From Kibdelosporangium aridum (GTDB lineage Bacteria > Actinomycetota > Actinomycetes > Mycobacteriales > Pseudonocardiaceae), in contig NZ_FWXV01000012.1 of NCBI RefSeq assembly GCF_900176515.1, forward strand, positions 124,001 through 188,000: a DNA stretch of 64,000 nt, read 5' to 3'. The notes under the pieces are model-generated. The model was not told where the DNA came from and did not search any database. It saw only the letters and a program-made list of their open reading frames with translations. Both the position numbers and the translations under genes were made by a program. Every line of letters starts with the position of its first letter. Position 1 is the first letter of the stretch. Below, piece by piece: positions 51,178 through 60,689 of this stretch.

Positions 51178-51215
51178 AACATGCCTGACCGGCGGTGACG
51201 TCGGCCAGGCATGTT
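51178..51215. terminator. Hairpin between toxin and SUKH genes
   Basis: Arms AACATGCCTG (51178-51187) and CAGGCATGTT (51206-51215) pair perfectly over 10 bp with possible extension. It starts 6 bp beyond the toxin stop. It may attenuate toxin transcript and leave SUKH with its own promoter. Confidence 0.75.
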
Positions 51216-51221
51216 ATCAGC

Positions 51222-54200
51222 CTAGTGACACTCTGTCGACGGCGAGTGCGGGATATTCTGGATCAACGCGATACACCGGAATGTCTTTTTCATTCCCCAC
51301 GCCTTGATGTACACCTTTTCCGGGTAGTAGGCCGTGCTGTCCCTGTACCAGGCACTGACCCGAAGGTACACCTGTTCACCGTTGCGCACCGCGCGGTCGA
51401 TCTTTCCTTCGATGGTTCTCATCACGGGTTCGTTCGCCCTGATGTACAGCAGCACTATGTTTTCCTGCCGATTCGAACCACCGAGCACGGATCCGATGAG
51501 ATGGCCCCGGTTGTGTAAAGCCGAGTTGTACCCGACAGGCGTGTACGGATCTCCCGCTTCTCGCGGCAGAATCCTGATGATGCACGCTGTTCCACCGGTG
51601 GCTCGGCTCGCGTTGTTCTTACCGCCGTTGAAGTCGAAGGTCTGCATGCGGTCGTTGTCGATCCATCCCCTGCTGTCCTCGGGGCAGTCCTTGTCGGTGT
51701 CGACGCCCGGAGCCGGCACGGGGGCCGGCCCCGGCCACGGGTAGGGATCCGGCCGGGGGTCGGGGTAAGGCGGTTGGTGTGGATCCCACTCAGGCTCAGC
51801 TTCCAGGTCACAGTCGGCGGCAGGCCTGCCACCGCCGCCCTTGTTGCACCTGATCCACTTCAGGGCGGCGTCCCTGAGTTTCTTGGTTGTCTTGCGGGCG
51901 GCGACCACGACGTCCTTGAAGGTGCGCAGGCCCTTGACGATTCGGATCGTGGCGGACACAGCGTCCGGGATCTGCGTCAGGACCCTGGCCAGCTTCAGGA
52001 TGGGCAACGCGTTGATGACCGTCATCACGCAGGAGATGAAGTCACCGTTGACGAAACAGCGCTTGGCGTCGGGCAAGCCGATCAGGTCAAGCAGGATCTG
52101 CCCGCCTTGCTCGACGATGAACGTCTCGAGCTTCTTGTTGGCCTTGGCCCTGTTCGCACGGTATTCGTCGACAGCCGCCTGTCCCTGTGCCTTGCGGAGT
52201 GCGTCTTCCTCCTCCGCGGTCAGCTCAGGAACATCGCTGTCGTCGTTGATGGTCTCCTCGACCTCGCGGCGCTGGCGTTCCTCGTTCTCCTTGCGGAGCT
52301 CTTCCTGGATCTGCGCCAGCATCGCCATGACGTCCTTGGCGCTCGCTTCGGAGTTCTCGGCCCGCTTTTCAGCGTTCTTGGCGTAGTCCTCGGCATTCTT
52401 CGCCGCCGCTTCCGCGTCCCTGGCGTGTTGCTGGGCCCGCTCCGCGGCTTTACGAGCCTCCTCGGCGTCGATCTGTGCCTGGTCGGCGGCTGCCTTCGCC
52501 GCGGCGGCAGCCTGTTCTGCCCGAGTTGCGGCCGCGCTGGCTTCGTTGGCCGCGCGGGTGGCCTGATCCGCGGCTTGACGGGCCGCGCGAGCGTCAGCCT
52601 CGGCCTTGTCAGCGGCCCGGCCTGCCAGTGCCGCGTCAGCCGCTGCCTGGTTGGCTGCCGCACGAGCGGCCCGGGCGTCGGCCTGTGCCTCGGCATCAAG
52701 GGCGTTGGCTTGGGCGGCAGCCGCTCGTGCGGCGGCCGCGTCGACGGCTGCCTCAGCCGCCGATACTTGAGCCGCCGCTGCGGATCGGGCTGCCTCGGCC
52801 GCGGAGTTCGCGGCAGCTGAAGCGGCTTGGAAGGCCGCTACGGCTTCGCCTGCCGCTTCCCGTGCCGCCTTGGCCGCGATCTGGGCCTGCTCGTTCGCGC
52901 GTTGTGCCGCCTGGTTCGCGGCTTCGACCTGGGAGTTGCCGACGTCCTTCGCCCGCGCGGCCACCATCGCGGCGAAGTCAGCGTCCACATCGGACGGCGA
53001 GAACGGGCTGGTCAGCTCGATCGCACGGTTCGCCGGGTCAGCAATGCCGGACGACGACAGCCGAGCCGCGGCGGCAGCACGGGTGGCAATGCCCGCTTGG
53101 GTGGCCGCCGTCGCCGCCTCGATCGCCGAAGCGTTGGCCTCATCCTGTGTCCGACGGGCCGCGTCCAACGATTTGGCCGACTCCCATGCTGCCTGGTTCG
53201 CCAGTTCAACGGCTTTGCGGGCGTTGTCCGCCGCGCGCGCTTCTTGCGCGGTGGCTTCTTCGGCTGCGGCATTGGCGCGCATAGCTTCGGCGTGCACTGC
53301 TGCTGCCTCGGACTCGGCCCTGTCGGCGGCGTGATCCGCTCGCGCCGCCGCTGCCTGGGCCTCATTGGCCGCAGCACGGGACTTCTCCGCAGCGGCCTCG
53401 GCCTCGTTCGCGGCTGCTCGCGCTGCCGAAGCGGCAGCCTGTGCGGCGTCCGCAGCCGCACGTGAACGGCCAGCGGCAGCGTCCGCCTCGATCGCGGCCT
53501 GACGTGACCGCTGCGCGGCCACTCCCGCCTCCGCGGCGGCGTTTTGTGCCTGCCGGGCTGCTTCGCGTGCGGTGTTGGCCTCGGCGCGGGCCTGGTGTGC
53601 CGCGGCCCATGCCTTGTCCTTGTCGGCCTGCGCGATCTCCGTGGCCTGGGAAGCCCGCCGCGCCAACTCTTCCAGCGCCTGCGCCTTCTTCTCCAAGGTG
53701 TCCGCCGACCGCGTGATCTCCGCGGCGTTCTCTCTGGCCTGGTGCGCCTTGGTTTCCTGGGCTTGAGCGTCCCGGTCGGCGTCCATGGCGGTTTTCTCTT
53801 GGGCACGGGCGTTCTTCGACGCGTCCGCGGCGATCTGCTCCTGCGCCTGCGCGTCCTGCCGTTTCTGTGCGGCAATACGTTGCTGCGCCTCGGCTTCCTG
53901 ACGCTTCTGGTCAGCGTTGGCAGCTTCCCGTTGTGCGGTATCACGATGCCGTGCGGCCTCTAACGCCTTGGCCTCGGCCTCCGCGCGCTTGCGCGCGGCC
54001 TCGTCACGCCACCGCTCCGCCTCAGCCCGCTTGGCCGCGGCGACGTCGCGTTCACGTTCGGCGTCTGCGCGCGCCTGCTTCACGTTCGCCGCATGGGTCT
54101 GCGCGTTACGAAGTGCGGCTTCTGCTTCCGCGCGGGCCTGCTTGGCCCGTGCAGCCGCATCCGCCGCAGCGAGCGCCTGTTCCTTTGCCGCTGCGGCAAG

Positions 54201-55463
54201 TTTCGCCGCCGAAGCGGCGTGGGACTCCGCGGTCTCCCGCCACCGTTTCGCGTTTTCCGCGTGTGCCTTGGCTTTCTCGGTGGCGTCGGTGGCCGCGGCT
54301 TCGGCGGCGATCGCGTCCACCGCGTGGACAGCGGTCTGCGCGGCCTGCTTTGCTGCCTCGGCCGACGCGGCCATGCCCTCGACGACCTTGGCCCACTGCG
54401 TGCCGTGCGGCATCTGGTTCTCGACCAAGATCGCAGCCTGTGTGCGGGCACCTGCGGCAGCCTGCTGCGCCGCCTCAGCGTCCGCTACCGCATACCTGAG
54501 CTGCCGTGCCACCTCATCCTTGGCTCGCTGGTACAGCTCGGGGTGATACGTGCCCCCGGCCAGATCCGCGGCCAATACCCTGGCCGCTTCCCGAGAGGCA
54601 TTCGCGGCCGAGGTCATGTCATTGGCCGTACGCTCCAACGCTTTCACGCCATCGGCATGGGCCGCGAGCAGGTTCTGCCGGGCGCGCATCGCCCGTGCGG
54701 TGCGCTGCGCGAGCTCCGAAGCAGCCTCGGCTTCCTTGCGCTGCCTTTCCAGTTCCGCGAGATGTTTCTCCCGGTTCTCGGCATCACGTTGGGCTGCCGC
54801 GAGATAACCGGTCCTCAGGAACTCCGCGATCGCCGCATCCCCTTGCGCCAGCGCGGCTTTCGCGGCGGCCGACACCTCAGGGCCGCCGAGCGCCGCCGCC
54901 ATCTCCACGTGCGACCGCCGCCGGTCAGCGAGCTCCTTCTCGCGGGCGCCGCTCTTGCGGTCTTGCTCCGCGGCGAGGTCACGTCCGTACGCCAGGAACG
55001 ATTCCCGTTCCCAGGCATCGCCCTGCAACGCGCGTTCGACCGCGGCGCGGAACGCCGGTCCTCCTGTGCCGCGCAGGGGCTCGATCTGCGCCCGGTTGGC
55101 GGCGTCGGCCGCCTCCTTGCGCTTCTTGGCCTGCGCCTTGGCTTGCTTGTACCCCGTGTCGAAGAAGACTTGGTACGCGCCCCGGTCACCGGCTTCGATC
55201 TTGCGCAGCGCTTCCCGTGCCGCCGCGCGGACCTCTTCGTCCTCACTGTCGGCGCCGGCGATATCGGCGATCAGATCCCGCTCCAGCTGGGCGATCAACC
55301 GTTCCATTTCCGGATCTGGTTCCGCCGCGGCCTGCTGGTGCTGAGTCACGGCAGGCCGCGCGGGCGCGTCCGGGGGCGCTGCCACCGCGTCCTGTCCGGC
55401 AATTCCCGCCAGCAGTGCGAACACCACGGCGAGAATGACCGGTCTCTTGGGTAATTTTTTCAT
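51222..55463 (-). CDS. Secreted ALF-repeat coiled-coil protein with C-terminal RGH nuclease domain (polymorphic toxin candidate)
   Basis: This is a 1413-aa protein. Signal peptide (MKKLPKRPVILAVVFALLAG, ending AVAAP). Three ALF repeats (about 75-235; for example VSAAAKAALAQGDAAIAEFL). A very long Ala/Glu/Arg/Lys heptad-like coiled coil spans about 240-1130. A pre-toxin-like hydrophobic segment with DAKRCFVNGDFISC (about 1150-1250) precedes a Pro/Asp linker, and residues 1254-1413 are an Endonuclea_NS_2-like nuclease (YNSALHNRGHLIGSVLGG, catalytic H1321; ENIVLLYIRANEPVM). The stalk could reach across the cell wall to present the nuclease. The SUKH gene downstream supports a toxin-immunity reading; nuclease activity is inferred from the motif. 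Confidence 0.88.
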   Translation of the reverse strand: MKKLPKRPVILAVVFALLAGIAGQDAVAAPPDAPARPAVTQHQQAAAEPDPEMERLIAQLERDLIADIAGADSEDEEVRAAAREALRKIEAGDRGAYQVFFDTGYKQAKAQAKKRKEAADAANRAQIEPLRGTGGPAFRAAVERALQGDAWERESFLAYGRDLAAEQDRKSGAREKELADRRRSHVEMAAALGGPEVSAAAKAALAQGDAAIAEFLRTGYLAAAQRDAENREKHLAELERQRKEAEAASELAQRTARAMRARQNLLAAHADGVKALERTANDMTSAANASREAARVLAADLAGGTYHPELYQRAKDEVARQLRYAVADAEAAQQAAAGARTQAAILVENQMPHGTQWAKVVEGMAASAEAAKQAAQTAVHAVDAIAAEAAATDATEKAKAHAENAKRWRETAESHAASAAKLAAAAKEQALAAADAAARAKQARAEAEAALRNAQTHAANVKQARADAERERDVAAAKRAEAERWRDEAARKRAEAEAKALEAARHRDTAQREAANADQKRQEAEAQQRIAAQKRQDAQAQEQIAADASKNARAQEKTAMDADRDAQAQETKAHQARENAAEITRSADTLEKKAQALEELARRASQATEIAQADKDKAWAAAHQARAEANTAREAARQAQNAAAEAGVAAQRSRQAAIEADAAAGRSRAAADAAQAAASAARAAANEAEAAAEKSRAAANEAQAAAARADHAADRAESEAAAVHAEAMRANAAAEEATAQEARAADNARKAVELANQAAWESAKSLDAARRTQDEANASAIEAATAATQAGIATRAAAAARLSSSGIADPANRAIELTSPFSPSDVDADFAAMVAARAKDVGNSQVEAANQAAQRANEQAQIAAKAAREAAGEAVAAFQAASAAANSAAEAARSAAAAQVSAAEAAVDAAAARAAAAQANALDAEAQADARAARAAANQAAADAALAGRAADKAEADARAARQAADQATRAANEASAAATRAEQAAAAAKAAADQAQIDAEEARKAAERAQQHARDAEAAAKNAEDYAKNAEKRAENSEASAKDVMAMLAQIQEELRKENEERQRREVEETINDDSDVPELTAEEEDALRKAQGQAAVDEYRANRAKANKKLETFIVEQGGQILLDLIGLPDAKRCFVNGDFISCVMTVINALPILKLARVLTQIPDAVSATIRIVKGLRTFKDVVVAARKTTKKLRDAALKWIRCNKGGGGRPAADCDLEAEPEWDPHQPPYPDPRPDPYPWPGPAPVPAPGVDTDKDCPEDSRGWIDNDRMQTFDFNGGKNNASRATGGTACIIRILPREAGDPYTPVGYNSALHNRGHLIGSVLGGSNRQENIVLLYIRANEPVMRTIEGKIDRAVRNGEQVYLRVSAWYRDSTAYYPEKVYIKAWGMKKTFRCIALIQNIPHSPSTECH

Positions 55464-55528
55464 GCGAAAGCGACCCTGCTCTCCAAGTCGAAAGAGGGAA
55501 AGAATTATTCAGGAATAGGAAAAAAGCG

Positions 55529-56599
55529 TCAGGCTGGAGTGGTCATCCGGTTGTAGCCGTCTTGTGCCTGCCGCTGCACAGCTCCCCAGTGCTGCGATTC
55601 GTTGTCGGCGAAAGTGCCTTCCGATGTCCAGGTGCCGCGATTCTTGTCGGCAGTCGCCGCGATGGCAGCCCACACTGGGCCGATATTGGCCTGGGCGCGC
55701 TCGATGATCGTGCGCCAGTACAGCGCCTGGTCAGCACAGGCCTTCGCCTCGTCTTCCCAGGCTTTCCACGCGGCTTCGGCCTTTTCCTTGGTCGTCGCCC
55801 ACGCCCGGGCCGCGACCGCGCGAGCCTGTTCCGCGGCCGCCCCGCTGGCCGCCAGCGCTTCCCGTTCCGCGTCCTGGGCGTCCGCGATCAACTGCGGAAT
55901 CACCGCGTAGTAGCGAATACCGGCCTCGTGGCTGCGGAGCCGGAAAATGTCGACGTCCACGGCGGCAGCCGCCATCCACTCCGACGCGAAGAACGCCCGG
56001 AGGTCGGCATCTGTGCCACCCGCTCGCAACGCGTGCTGCGCTGCCAGGCGCACGTGCTCGCCTGGATCCCGCCCTGCCAGCATGGCCACGAAGTCGCGAT
56101 CGGCTTGCAGAATCTGCTGTTTTTCCTGCTCATTGGCCTCTCGGGTGGCTTCGTCGAGCGCTTTCGCCGCAGCGAAACCGGCGCGGACGAAGTTGTCCCG
56201 ATCCGCGTCGGTGCCCTTCAGCGCCCGTTGGGCCTCGGCGTGGACCTTCGGGGAGAACTGCGGACTGTAGGTGTTCACGACGCGTTGCACGAAATCGCGG
56301 TTCCGTGCGTGTTTCTGACTGGCCAGCACCCTGGCCTCGGCAAACCCGTGCGTGACGAACGCGGGAAGTGCCACCTCCCACTCGTCGGACCACAACGCGT
56401 GCCACGCCGCCACCCGCACCAAAGACTCCGGGTGATGCAGCGCGTTACGCAGAACGATGGGATAAAAGGGTGAGTCCTCGACAGCCGAAATGCCTAACGT
56501 TTCACCTGTCGCTAATCCGTTCGCCGTAGTGACGGTAGTACTGATGCCGGTGGCCAACACCGCGACAAGGGCAGCATTGAGCACCGTGCGCCTTTTCAT
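55529..56599 (-). CDS. Secreted ALF-repeat protein
   Basis: This is a 356-aa protein with signal peptide (MKRRTVLNAALVAVLATGIS). At least three ALF repeats are visible: VRVAAWHALWSDEWEVALPAF, VHAEAQRALKGTDADRDNFV and VRLAAQHALRAGGTDADLRAF. An Ala-rich helix (ASGAAAEQARAVAARAWATTKEKAEAAWK, here shortened) and a small C-terminus follow. There is no toxin domain. It starts 65 bp upstream of the long ALF protein on the same strand, so the two are probably co-transcribed from the region around 56600-56822. AGGGGGG precedes the ATG. Confidence 0.85.
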   Translation of the reverse strand: MKRRTVLNAALVAVLATGISTTVTTANGLATGETLGISAVEDSPFYPIVLRNALHHPESLVRVAAWHALWSDEWEVALPAFVTHGFAEARVLASQKHARNRDFVQRVVNTYSPQFSPKVHAEAQRALKGTDADRDNFVRAGFAAAKALDEATREANEQEKQQILQADRDFVAMLAGRDPGEHVRLAAQHALRAGGTDADLRAFFASEWMAAAAVDVDIFRLRSHEAGIRYYAVIPQLIADAQDAEREALAASGAAAEQARAVAARAWATTKEKAEAAWKAWEDEAKACADQALYWRTIIERAQANIGPVWAAIAATADKNRGTWTSEGTFADNESQHWGAVQRQAQDGYNRMTTPA

Positions 56600-56674
56600 T
56601 CCAAGACCCCCCTGGAATTGCGTGCGTACACAGCGCGCCGACTATGGCACAGTTACGGTACACGCGTAAAGCGT

Positions 56675-56690
56675 GGTGATCTGCATCACA
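56675..56690. promoter_or_regulatory. CRP-like site between divergent ALF genes
   Basis: GGTGA-TCTGCA-TCACA at 56675-56690 matches the CRP consensus TGTGA-N6-TCACA at 9 of 10 positions. It lies 76 bp upstream of the minus ALF gene and 133 bp upstream of the plus ALF gene, in their shared promoter region. Confidence 0.65.
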
Positions 56691-56822
56691 TCTACAGATC
56701 ACGAACTGGTCACATCTGATCGTGAGCGATTTGCGCTCGACCGGCACAAGGGAAAGCTTTCGGTCGCGCGAGTTCGAGACCGAACTCTTAGGTCTCACGC
56801 GTTCTTCAAGGGGAGGCTGTAC

Positions 56823-59492
56823 TTGAACAGATGCAGGGGTTCATCCGTCGTGCCACCGGCACGGCGCCGGGGTGGTCTGAGAAGACTCGTGGTCGGCACC
56901 GCGATAGCCGCGGCTGCCGGCATGACGTTGTCCACAGTGGTCTTTACCCCACCGCCTGCTGCTGCCGCGGCAGCAGCGGACGAGGCCACGTACATCGAGA
57001 AGAGCAAAGCCGCCAGGGTGTTCGGCATCGAGGCGGGCGAGGACTTGCTGACGCTCGGCGACCGCGACTTCGTCGCCGCGATGTACTACATCGCAGACGA
57101 CCGCGACAAGCCGCGCCCGTTGGAACCCGAGCACCAGAAGCTGAAGGAAGCGGCCATCGCCGCGCTCGCCGCCGGTGACGCCGCGTGCCTTCAGTTCATC
57201 AAGGCCGGCATTTTCGCCGCGAACGACCAAGATCGGACGATCGTCACCGACCGGCGGCAGCGGCAGGAGGAAGAACGCACGGCCAAGGCCAGAGCCGCCG
57301 CGGCGCTGAGCATCCCCGTCGACAACATCATCCTTGCCAAGCCGGTCTTCGAATTCATCGTCCACCTCGAGCTCAATGCCGACAACCACAAGGACATGGC
57401 TGTCAAACAAGCCGCCCGTGTCGCGCTGAGCGGGACGGCCGAGGCGCAGTGGGCCTTCCTCACGGTCGGAGTGCACGACGAGCACCGCAAGGACCTGGAT
57501 CGGCTGATCCGGGAGGACAAGGAGAAGACGGAGGCGGAGAAGGCCGCGGAGCTCGCGCGGGAAGCCAAGGCCAATGCCGCCTACCACGCGCTGGGCTACG
57601 ACCGTGAACAGGCGAAGAACCTGATCACCAAGACCGACCAGGACTTCGTCATCGAAGTCTGGAATCGCGCGCCGGCCGGTACCGAGGTCGCCGGCGCCGC
57701 CGAGGCAGCCGTGCGCAGCCTCGACCCGGCGGTGTGGAAGAAGTTCATCGACACGGGTGCGCGGGAGGCTCGCCTGCGTGACATCCAGATCGCGTTGGAC
57801 AGGCGGGACAAGGAGTACATCCGCCAGATCACCGAGGTGCGCACCCGTGCGGCCAACAGCCTGGTGTACCCCGCACTGGTCGCGGCCGCCGACGCGGCAC
57901 TTGCCGGCAGCCCGACCGATCGGGAACGGTTCCTGCGCGTCGGCCAGTACGAGAACCAGAACCAGTCATTGCGCTTCGACCTCGCCGAGAGCTACATCGC
58001 CGACAACAACGGTGACGTCGTCATGGCACCGTGGCGGCCCGGCGCCCACCCCGCGCATGCCTGGAAGATCGAGCCTGGACTCAGCAATCCGACCTGTTTC
58101 TCGTTCCAGTCAGTCAGTCGCCCCAACCACTACCTGCACTGGCGCAAGGACTTGTCCACCAAGGCCGGGGGCTCGGTGCCGCAGAAGCTGCGCGCCTACG
58201 CCAAAGTCGACCCGACCGACGGCACCGCCCAGTTCAAGGCGAAGGCGACTTGGTGTGTGAAGCGCAACGGGGCAGGGATCTCGATCCACCCGGTCGAGAC
58301 AGCGTCCAACTACCTCTACGTGGTTGGCGCGATCGACAACGAGAACGGCGGCCAGTCGGCTGTCTGGCACGTCGAAGCCCCGCAACCGCAGTTGCCGATG
58401 GACCGGCGCTACGCCTCGGACCAAGGCCTGCGTGACCGGCTCGGCAAGCCGGTCGGCGACGCGGTGCTCGACGAAAACCACCTCGGCTACAAGGAATACG
58501 AGAAGGGCCGGCTCCACCTGGTCGCGAACGACTACGGCAGCCACAAACGCCCCGAGGTGCACGTGGTCTACAAAGGACCGATCCTGGACAAGCTGCTCTC
58601 GCTGGGCGGGCCGAACCCCCTCGGCGGCAAGTTCAGCGACCAGGTCGCGACCCAGGACGGCAGGGGCCAGGTCGTCCGCATCGAAAAGCCGAACTCCGGC
58701 GGGCAGAACCTGTACATCGTCTGGAGTCCCGAGACGAACGCCCACATCGTCTACGGCTCCGTCGGCGACGTCTGGGCTGAGAACGGCGCGGAGACCGGTA
58801 CGTACGGCTACCCGGTCACTGACGTTGAGCGCTACGGCGACGCGGGGATCGTCTACATCCGCTTCACCCGTGGCACCATCTACTATGTGCCCAACGCTGG
58901 CATCCGGCAGGTCAAGGGCGAGATCCACCAGCGGTTCGCCGCGATGGGCTTCGAAGCGGGCCTTGGCGCTCCCCTCACGGACGAGGTCCGGCTGGAGTAC
59001 GTCTGGCGGCAGACTTTCGAGAAAGGCCGGATCGACAAGAACACCGTCGGCGGTTTCGCGTGGGGGTACCAGACCGTTCCCATGCCCCACCGCGCCATCC
59101 AGTTCAAGGGCTTCGCGTCCGGCCGCTGCATGCAGATGGCCGGCACGCACACCGGGGCCCACGCCGAACTGTGGGACTGCACGGCAGGCACAAACCAGAT
59201 CTTCGACGTGATCAGCCGGGGCAACAACAAGTACACCCTGAAGAACCGGAGCTCCGGACTGTGCTTGGTGCACATGCGTAGCTCACAGGTCCCGCCTTAT
59301 GTCAGCCAGACCTCGTCGTGCGACTTCACGTGGGAGTTCACCACCGCCCCGGATGGCACGCTGGCCCTGCGTGACCCGACGGGCTTGGTGATCGAAGCCA
59401 AGAGCCGTGGCACGGCCAACGGAACGCAAGTCATCATGGCGTGGGACGTCACGCTCGACTACCAGCGCTGGACGATCACTCCCGTCAAGTGA
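56823..59492 (+). CDS. Secreted ALF-repeat, AbfB-like, LGFP and ricin-B lectin protein
   Basis: This is an 889-aa protein. The likely start is TTG at 56823, with AAGGGGAGG upstream; it gives a basic signal-peptide start (RGGLRRLVVGTAIAAAAGMTL). The GTG at 56673 would give an implausible leader. At least four ALF repeats (about 70-370, such as LKEAAIAALAAGDAACLQFI) are followed by an AbfB-like sugar-binding module (about 395-510), LGFP repeats (about 540-740; YGYPVTDVERYGDAGIVYIRF, LGAPLTDEV) and a C-terminal ricin-B lectin (about 755-889; GRCMQMAGTHTGAHAELWDC, YQRWTI). It is likely a surface or extracellular sugar-binding protein. No catalytic or toxin domain is seen. Confidence 0.88.
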   Translation: MNRCRGSSVVPPARRRGGLRRLVVGTAIAAAAGMTLSTVVFTPPPAAAAAAADEATYIEKSKAARVFGIEAGEDLLTLGDRDFVAAMYYIADDRDKPRPLEPEHQKLKEAAIAALAAGDAACLQFIKAGIFAANDQDRTIVTDRRQRQEEERTAKARAAAALSIPVDNIILAKPVFEFIVHLELNADNHKDMAVKQAARVALSGTAEAQWAFLTVGVHDEHRKDLDRLIREDKEKTEAEKAAELAREAKANAAYHALGYDREQAKNLITKTDQDFVIEVWNRAPAGTEVAGAAEAAVRSLDPAVWKKFIDTGAREARLRDIQIALDRRDKEYIRQITEVRTRAANSLVYPALVAAADAALAGSPTDRERFLRVGQYENQNQSLRFDLAESYIADNNGDVVMAPWRPGAHPAHAWKIEPGLSNPTCFSFQSVSRPNHYLHWRKDLSTKAGGSVPQKLRAYAKVDPTDGTAQFKAKATWCVKRNGAGISIHPVETASNYLYVVGAIDNENGGQSAVWHVEAPQPQLPMDRRYASDQGLRDRLGKPVGDAVLDENHLGYKEYEKGRLHLVANDYGSHKRPEVHVVYKGPILDKLLSLGGPNPLGGKFSDQVATQDGRGQVVRIEKPNSGGQNLYIVWSPETNAHIVYGSVGDVWAENGAETGTYGYPVTDVERYGDAGIVYIRFTRGTIYYVPNAGIRQVKGEIHQRFAAMGFEAGLGAPLTDEVRLEYVWRQTFEKGRIDKNTVGGFAWGYQTVPMPHRAIQFKGFASGRCMQMAGTHTGAHAELWDCTAGTNQIFDVISRGNNKYTLKNRSSGLCLVHMRSSQVPPYVSQTSSCDFTWEFTTAPDGTLALRDPTGLVIEAKSRGTANGTQVIMAWDVTLDYQRWTITPVK

Positions 59493-59499
59493 TCAACGT

Positions 59500-59535
59500 G
59501 TCTCCGGTACGTGGTGGTGGCCACGTACCGGAGAC
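59500..59535. terminator. Bidirectional terminator
   Basis: Perfect 15-bp arms (59500-59514 and 59521-59535) with a 6-nt loop between convergent genes, 8 bp from one stop and 12 bp from the other. Confidence 0.88.
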
Positions 59536-59546
59536 CTGCTGGTGGC

Positions 59547-60590
59547 TCAGTCGTTCGGCACGGCAACCAGTGTCACTGTGGACGGCCGGTCGTTCTCCAG
59601 CGCGGGCAGGACCGTGTGGATCTCGCCCGTCTCGGCTTCGAGCACCACGGTGTCGGTGTTGCCTTCGTCACCGGTCACATAGACTTCCGCTCCACTCGGG
59701 GAAACCGCCAACTTGCCCACGGTGACCTCAACGGACTCACCGATCTTGGCAAGATCCGTGGTGTCCACAGTGGTCACAACGCCCTTGAAGCCCGCTTCGC
59801 GGACCTCACCGACATAAGCACGAGCACCGTCCGGGCTAAGTGCAACACCGGCAGCCCGTCCGCTCAGTGCCAAGTGCTTGCCGATCGTGTTGGTGGCGAC
59901 GTCGATCACGGACAGCCGGGCACCACTCGTGACGAACAGGCTCGAGCCGTCCGGCGACAATGCGAGCCGTGGTGAGGAAGGGCCGCCCATGTTGATGGTG
60001 GCGATGAGCGAATGCGTGGCCAGGTCGATCACCCAGACGTTGGTCGACTCGGAAGACGTGACGTACGCCCGCGTGTCGTCAGGGGTGATGACGATGTCGG
60101 TGGGCCATTCGCCCGCTTTGAACGAGCCGATCACCTGGTCCGTCGCGACGTCGTCGATGTAGACCCGGCCGCGGCTGCCGCCCGCTCCACTCGAACCCTG
60201 TGCCACATAGGCGAGATCACCGCCGGAGTTGAACGCGATCTTGTTCGCCCAGCCGCCGCCCACCGAGACTTCTTGGATGATCTCGTGCGTGTGGGTGTCG
60301 ATGATCTGCACACCCGGCGTGGACTCTGTGGCGACGTAGATGAAGTTGCCATCCGGGGTGGCGGTGATGCCATTCGGTCTGCCTGCCACTCGGATACGCG
60401 TTACCTCCTCGTGCGTGTCCGCGTCGCTGACCAGGATGGTGCCCTGTCCTCGGTTGTCGGAATATCCGATGTACGCCAGCGTATGTGTGTCCTTGGCGTG
60501 TGCCGTTCCGGTCAGCACAGCCATCGCGACAGTGGCGGTCAACGCCCCGGTCGCCAAGCGCCGTGTTCGCCCGACCTGGAATGTCATCAT
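59547..60590 (-). CDS. Secreted YncE-like beta-propeller protein
   Basis: This is a 347-aa protein starting at ATG 60590, 8-9 bases after AGGGGG. Signal peptide (LATGALTATVAMAVLTGTAHA). Seven-blade pattern of the YncE/lactonase family, with blade repeats IAFNSGGDLAYVA, IVITPDDTRAYVTSS, LALSPDGSSLFVTS and VALSPDGARAYVG. These propellers bind ligands or act as lactonases; no catalytic residues are assigned. Stand-alone gene convergent with the lectin gene. Confidence 0.88.
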   Translation of the reverse strand: MMTFQVGRTRRLATGALTATVAMAVLTGTAHAKDTHTLAYIGYSDNRGQGTILVSDADTHEEVTRIRVAGRPNGITATPDGNFIYVATESTPGVQIIDTHTHEIIQEVSVGGGWANKIAFNSGGDLAYVAQGSSGAGGSRGRVYIDDVATDQVIGSFKAGEWPTDIVITPDDTRAYVTSSESTNVWVIDLATHSLIATINMGGPSSPRLALSPDGSSLFVTSGARLSVIDVATNTIGKHLALSGRAAGVALSPDGARAYVGEVREAGFKGVVTTVDTTDLAKIGESVEVTVGKLAVSPSGAEVYVTGDEGNTDTVVLEAETGEIHTVLPALENDRPSTVTLVAVPND

Positions 60591-60689
60591 GGAAAACAAC
60601 CCCCTGACCTTCGCATGGACTGCGGTGCACAGCTACAGACGCATGCGGCCGCGAACGGTTGTCCGCCCGCGGATCAGAGTGCGTACTCG

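Noticed and set aside
54093..55454. Long open frame (453 codons) opposite the coiled-coil gene
   Set aside because: It is antisense to the Ala-rich repeats; composition bias alone creates it.
51222..55463. Tandem repeat array or low-complexity assembly artefact
   Set aside because: The DNA repeats are imperfect and keep one reading frame; the coiled coil explains them and both ends are ordinary domains.
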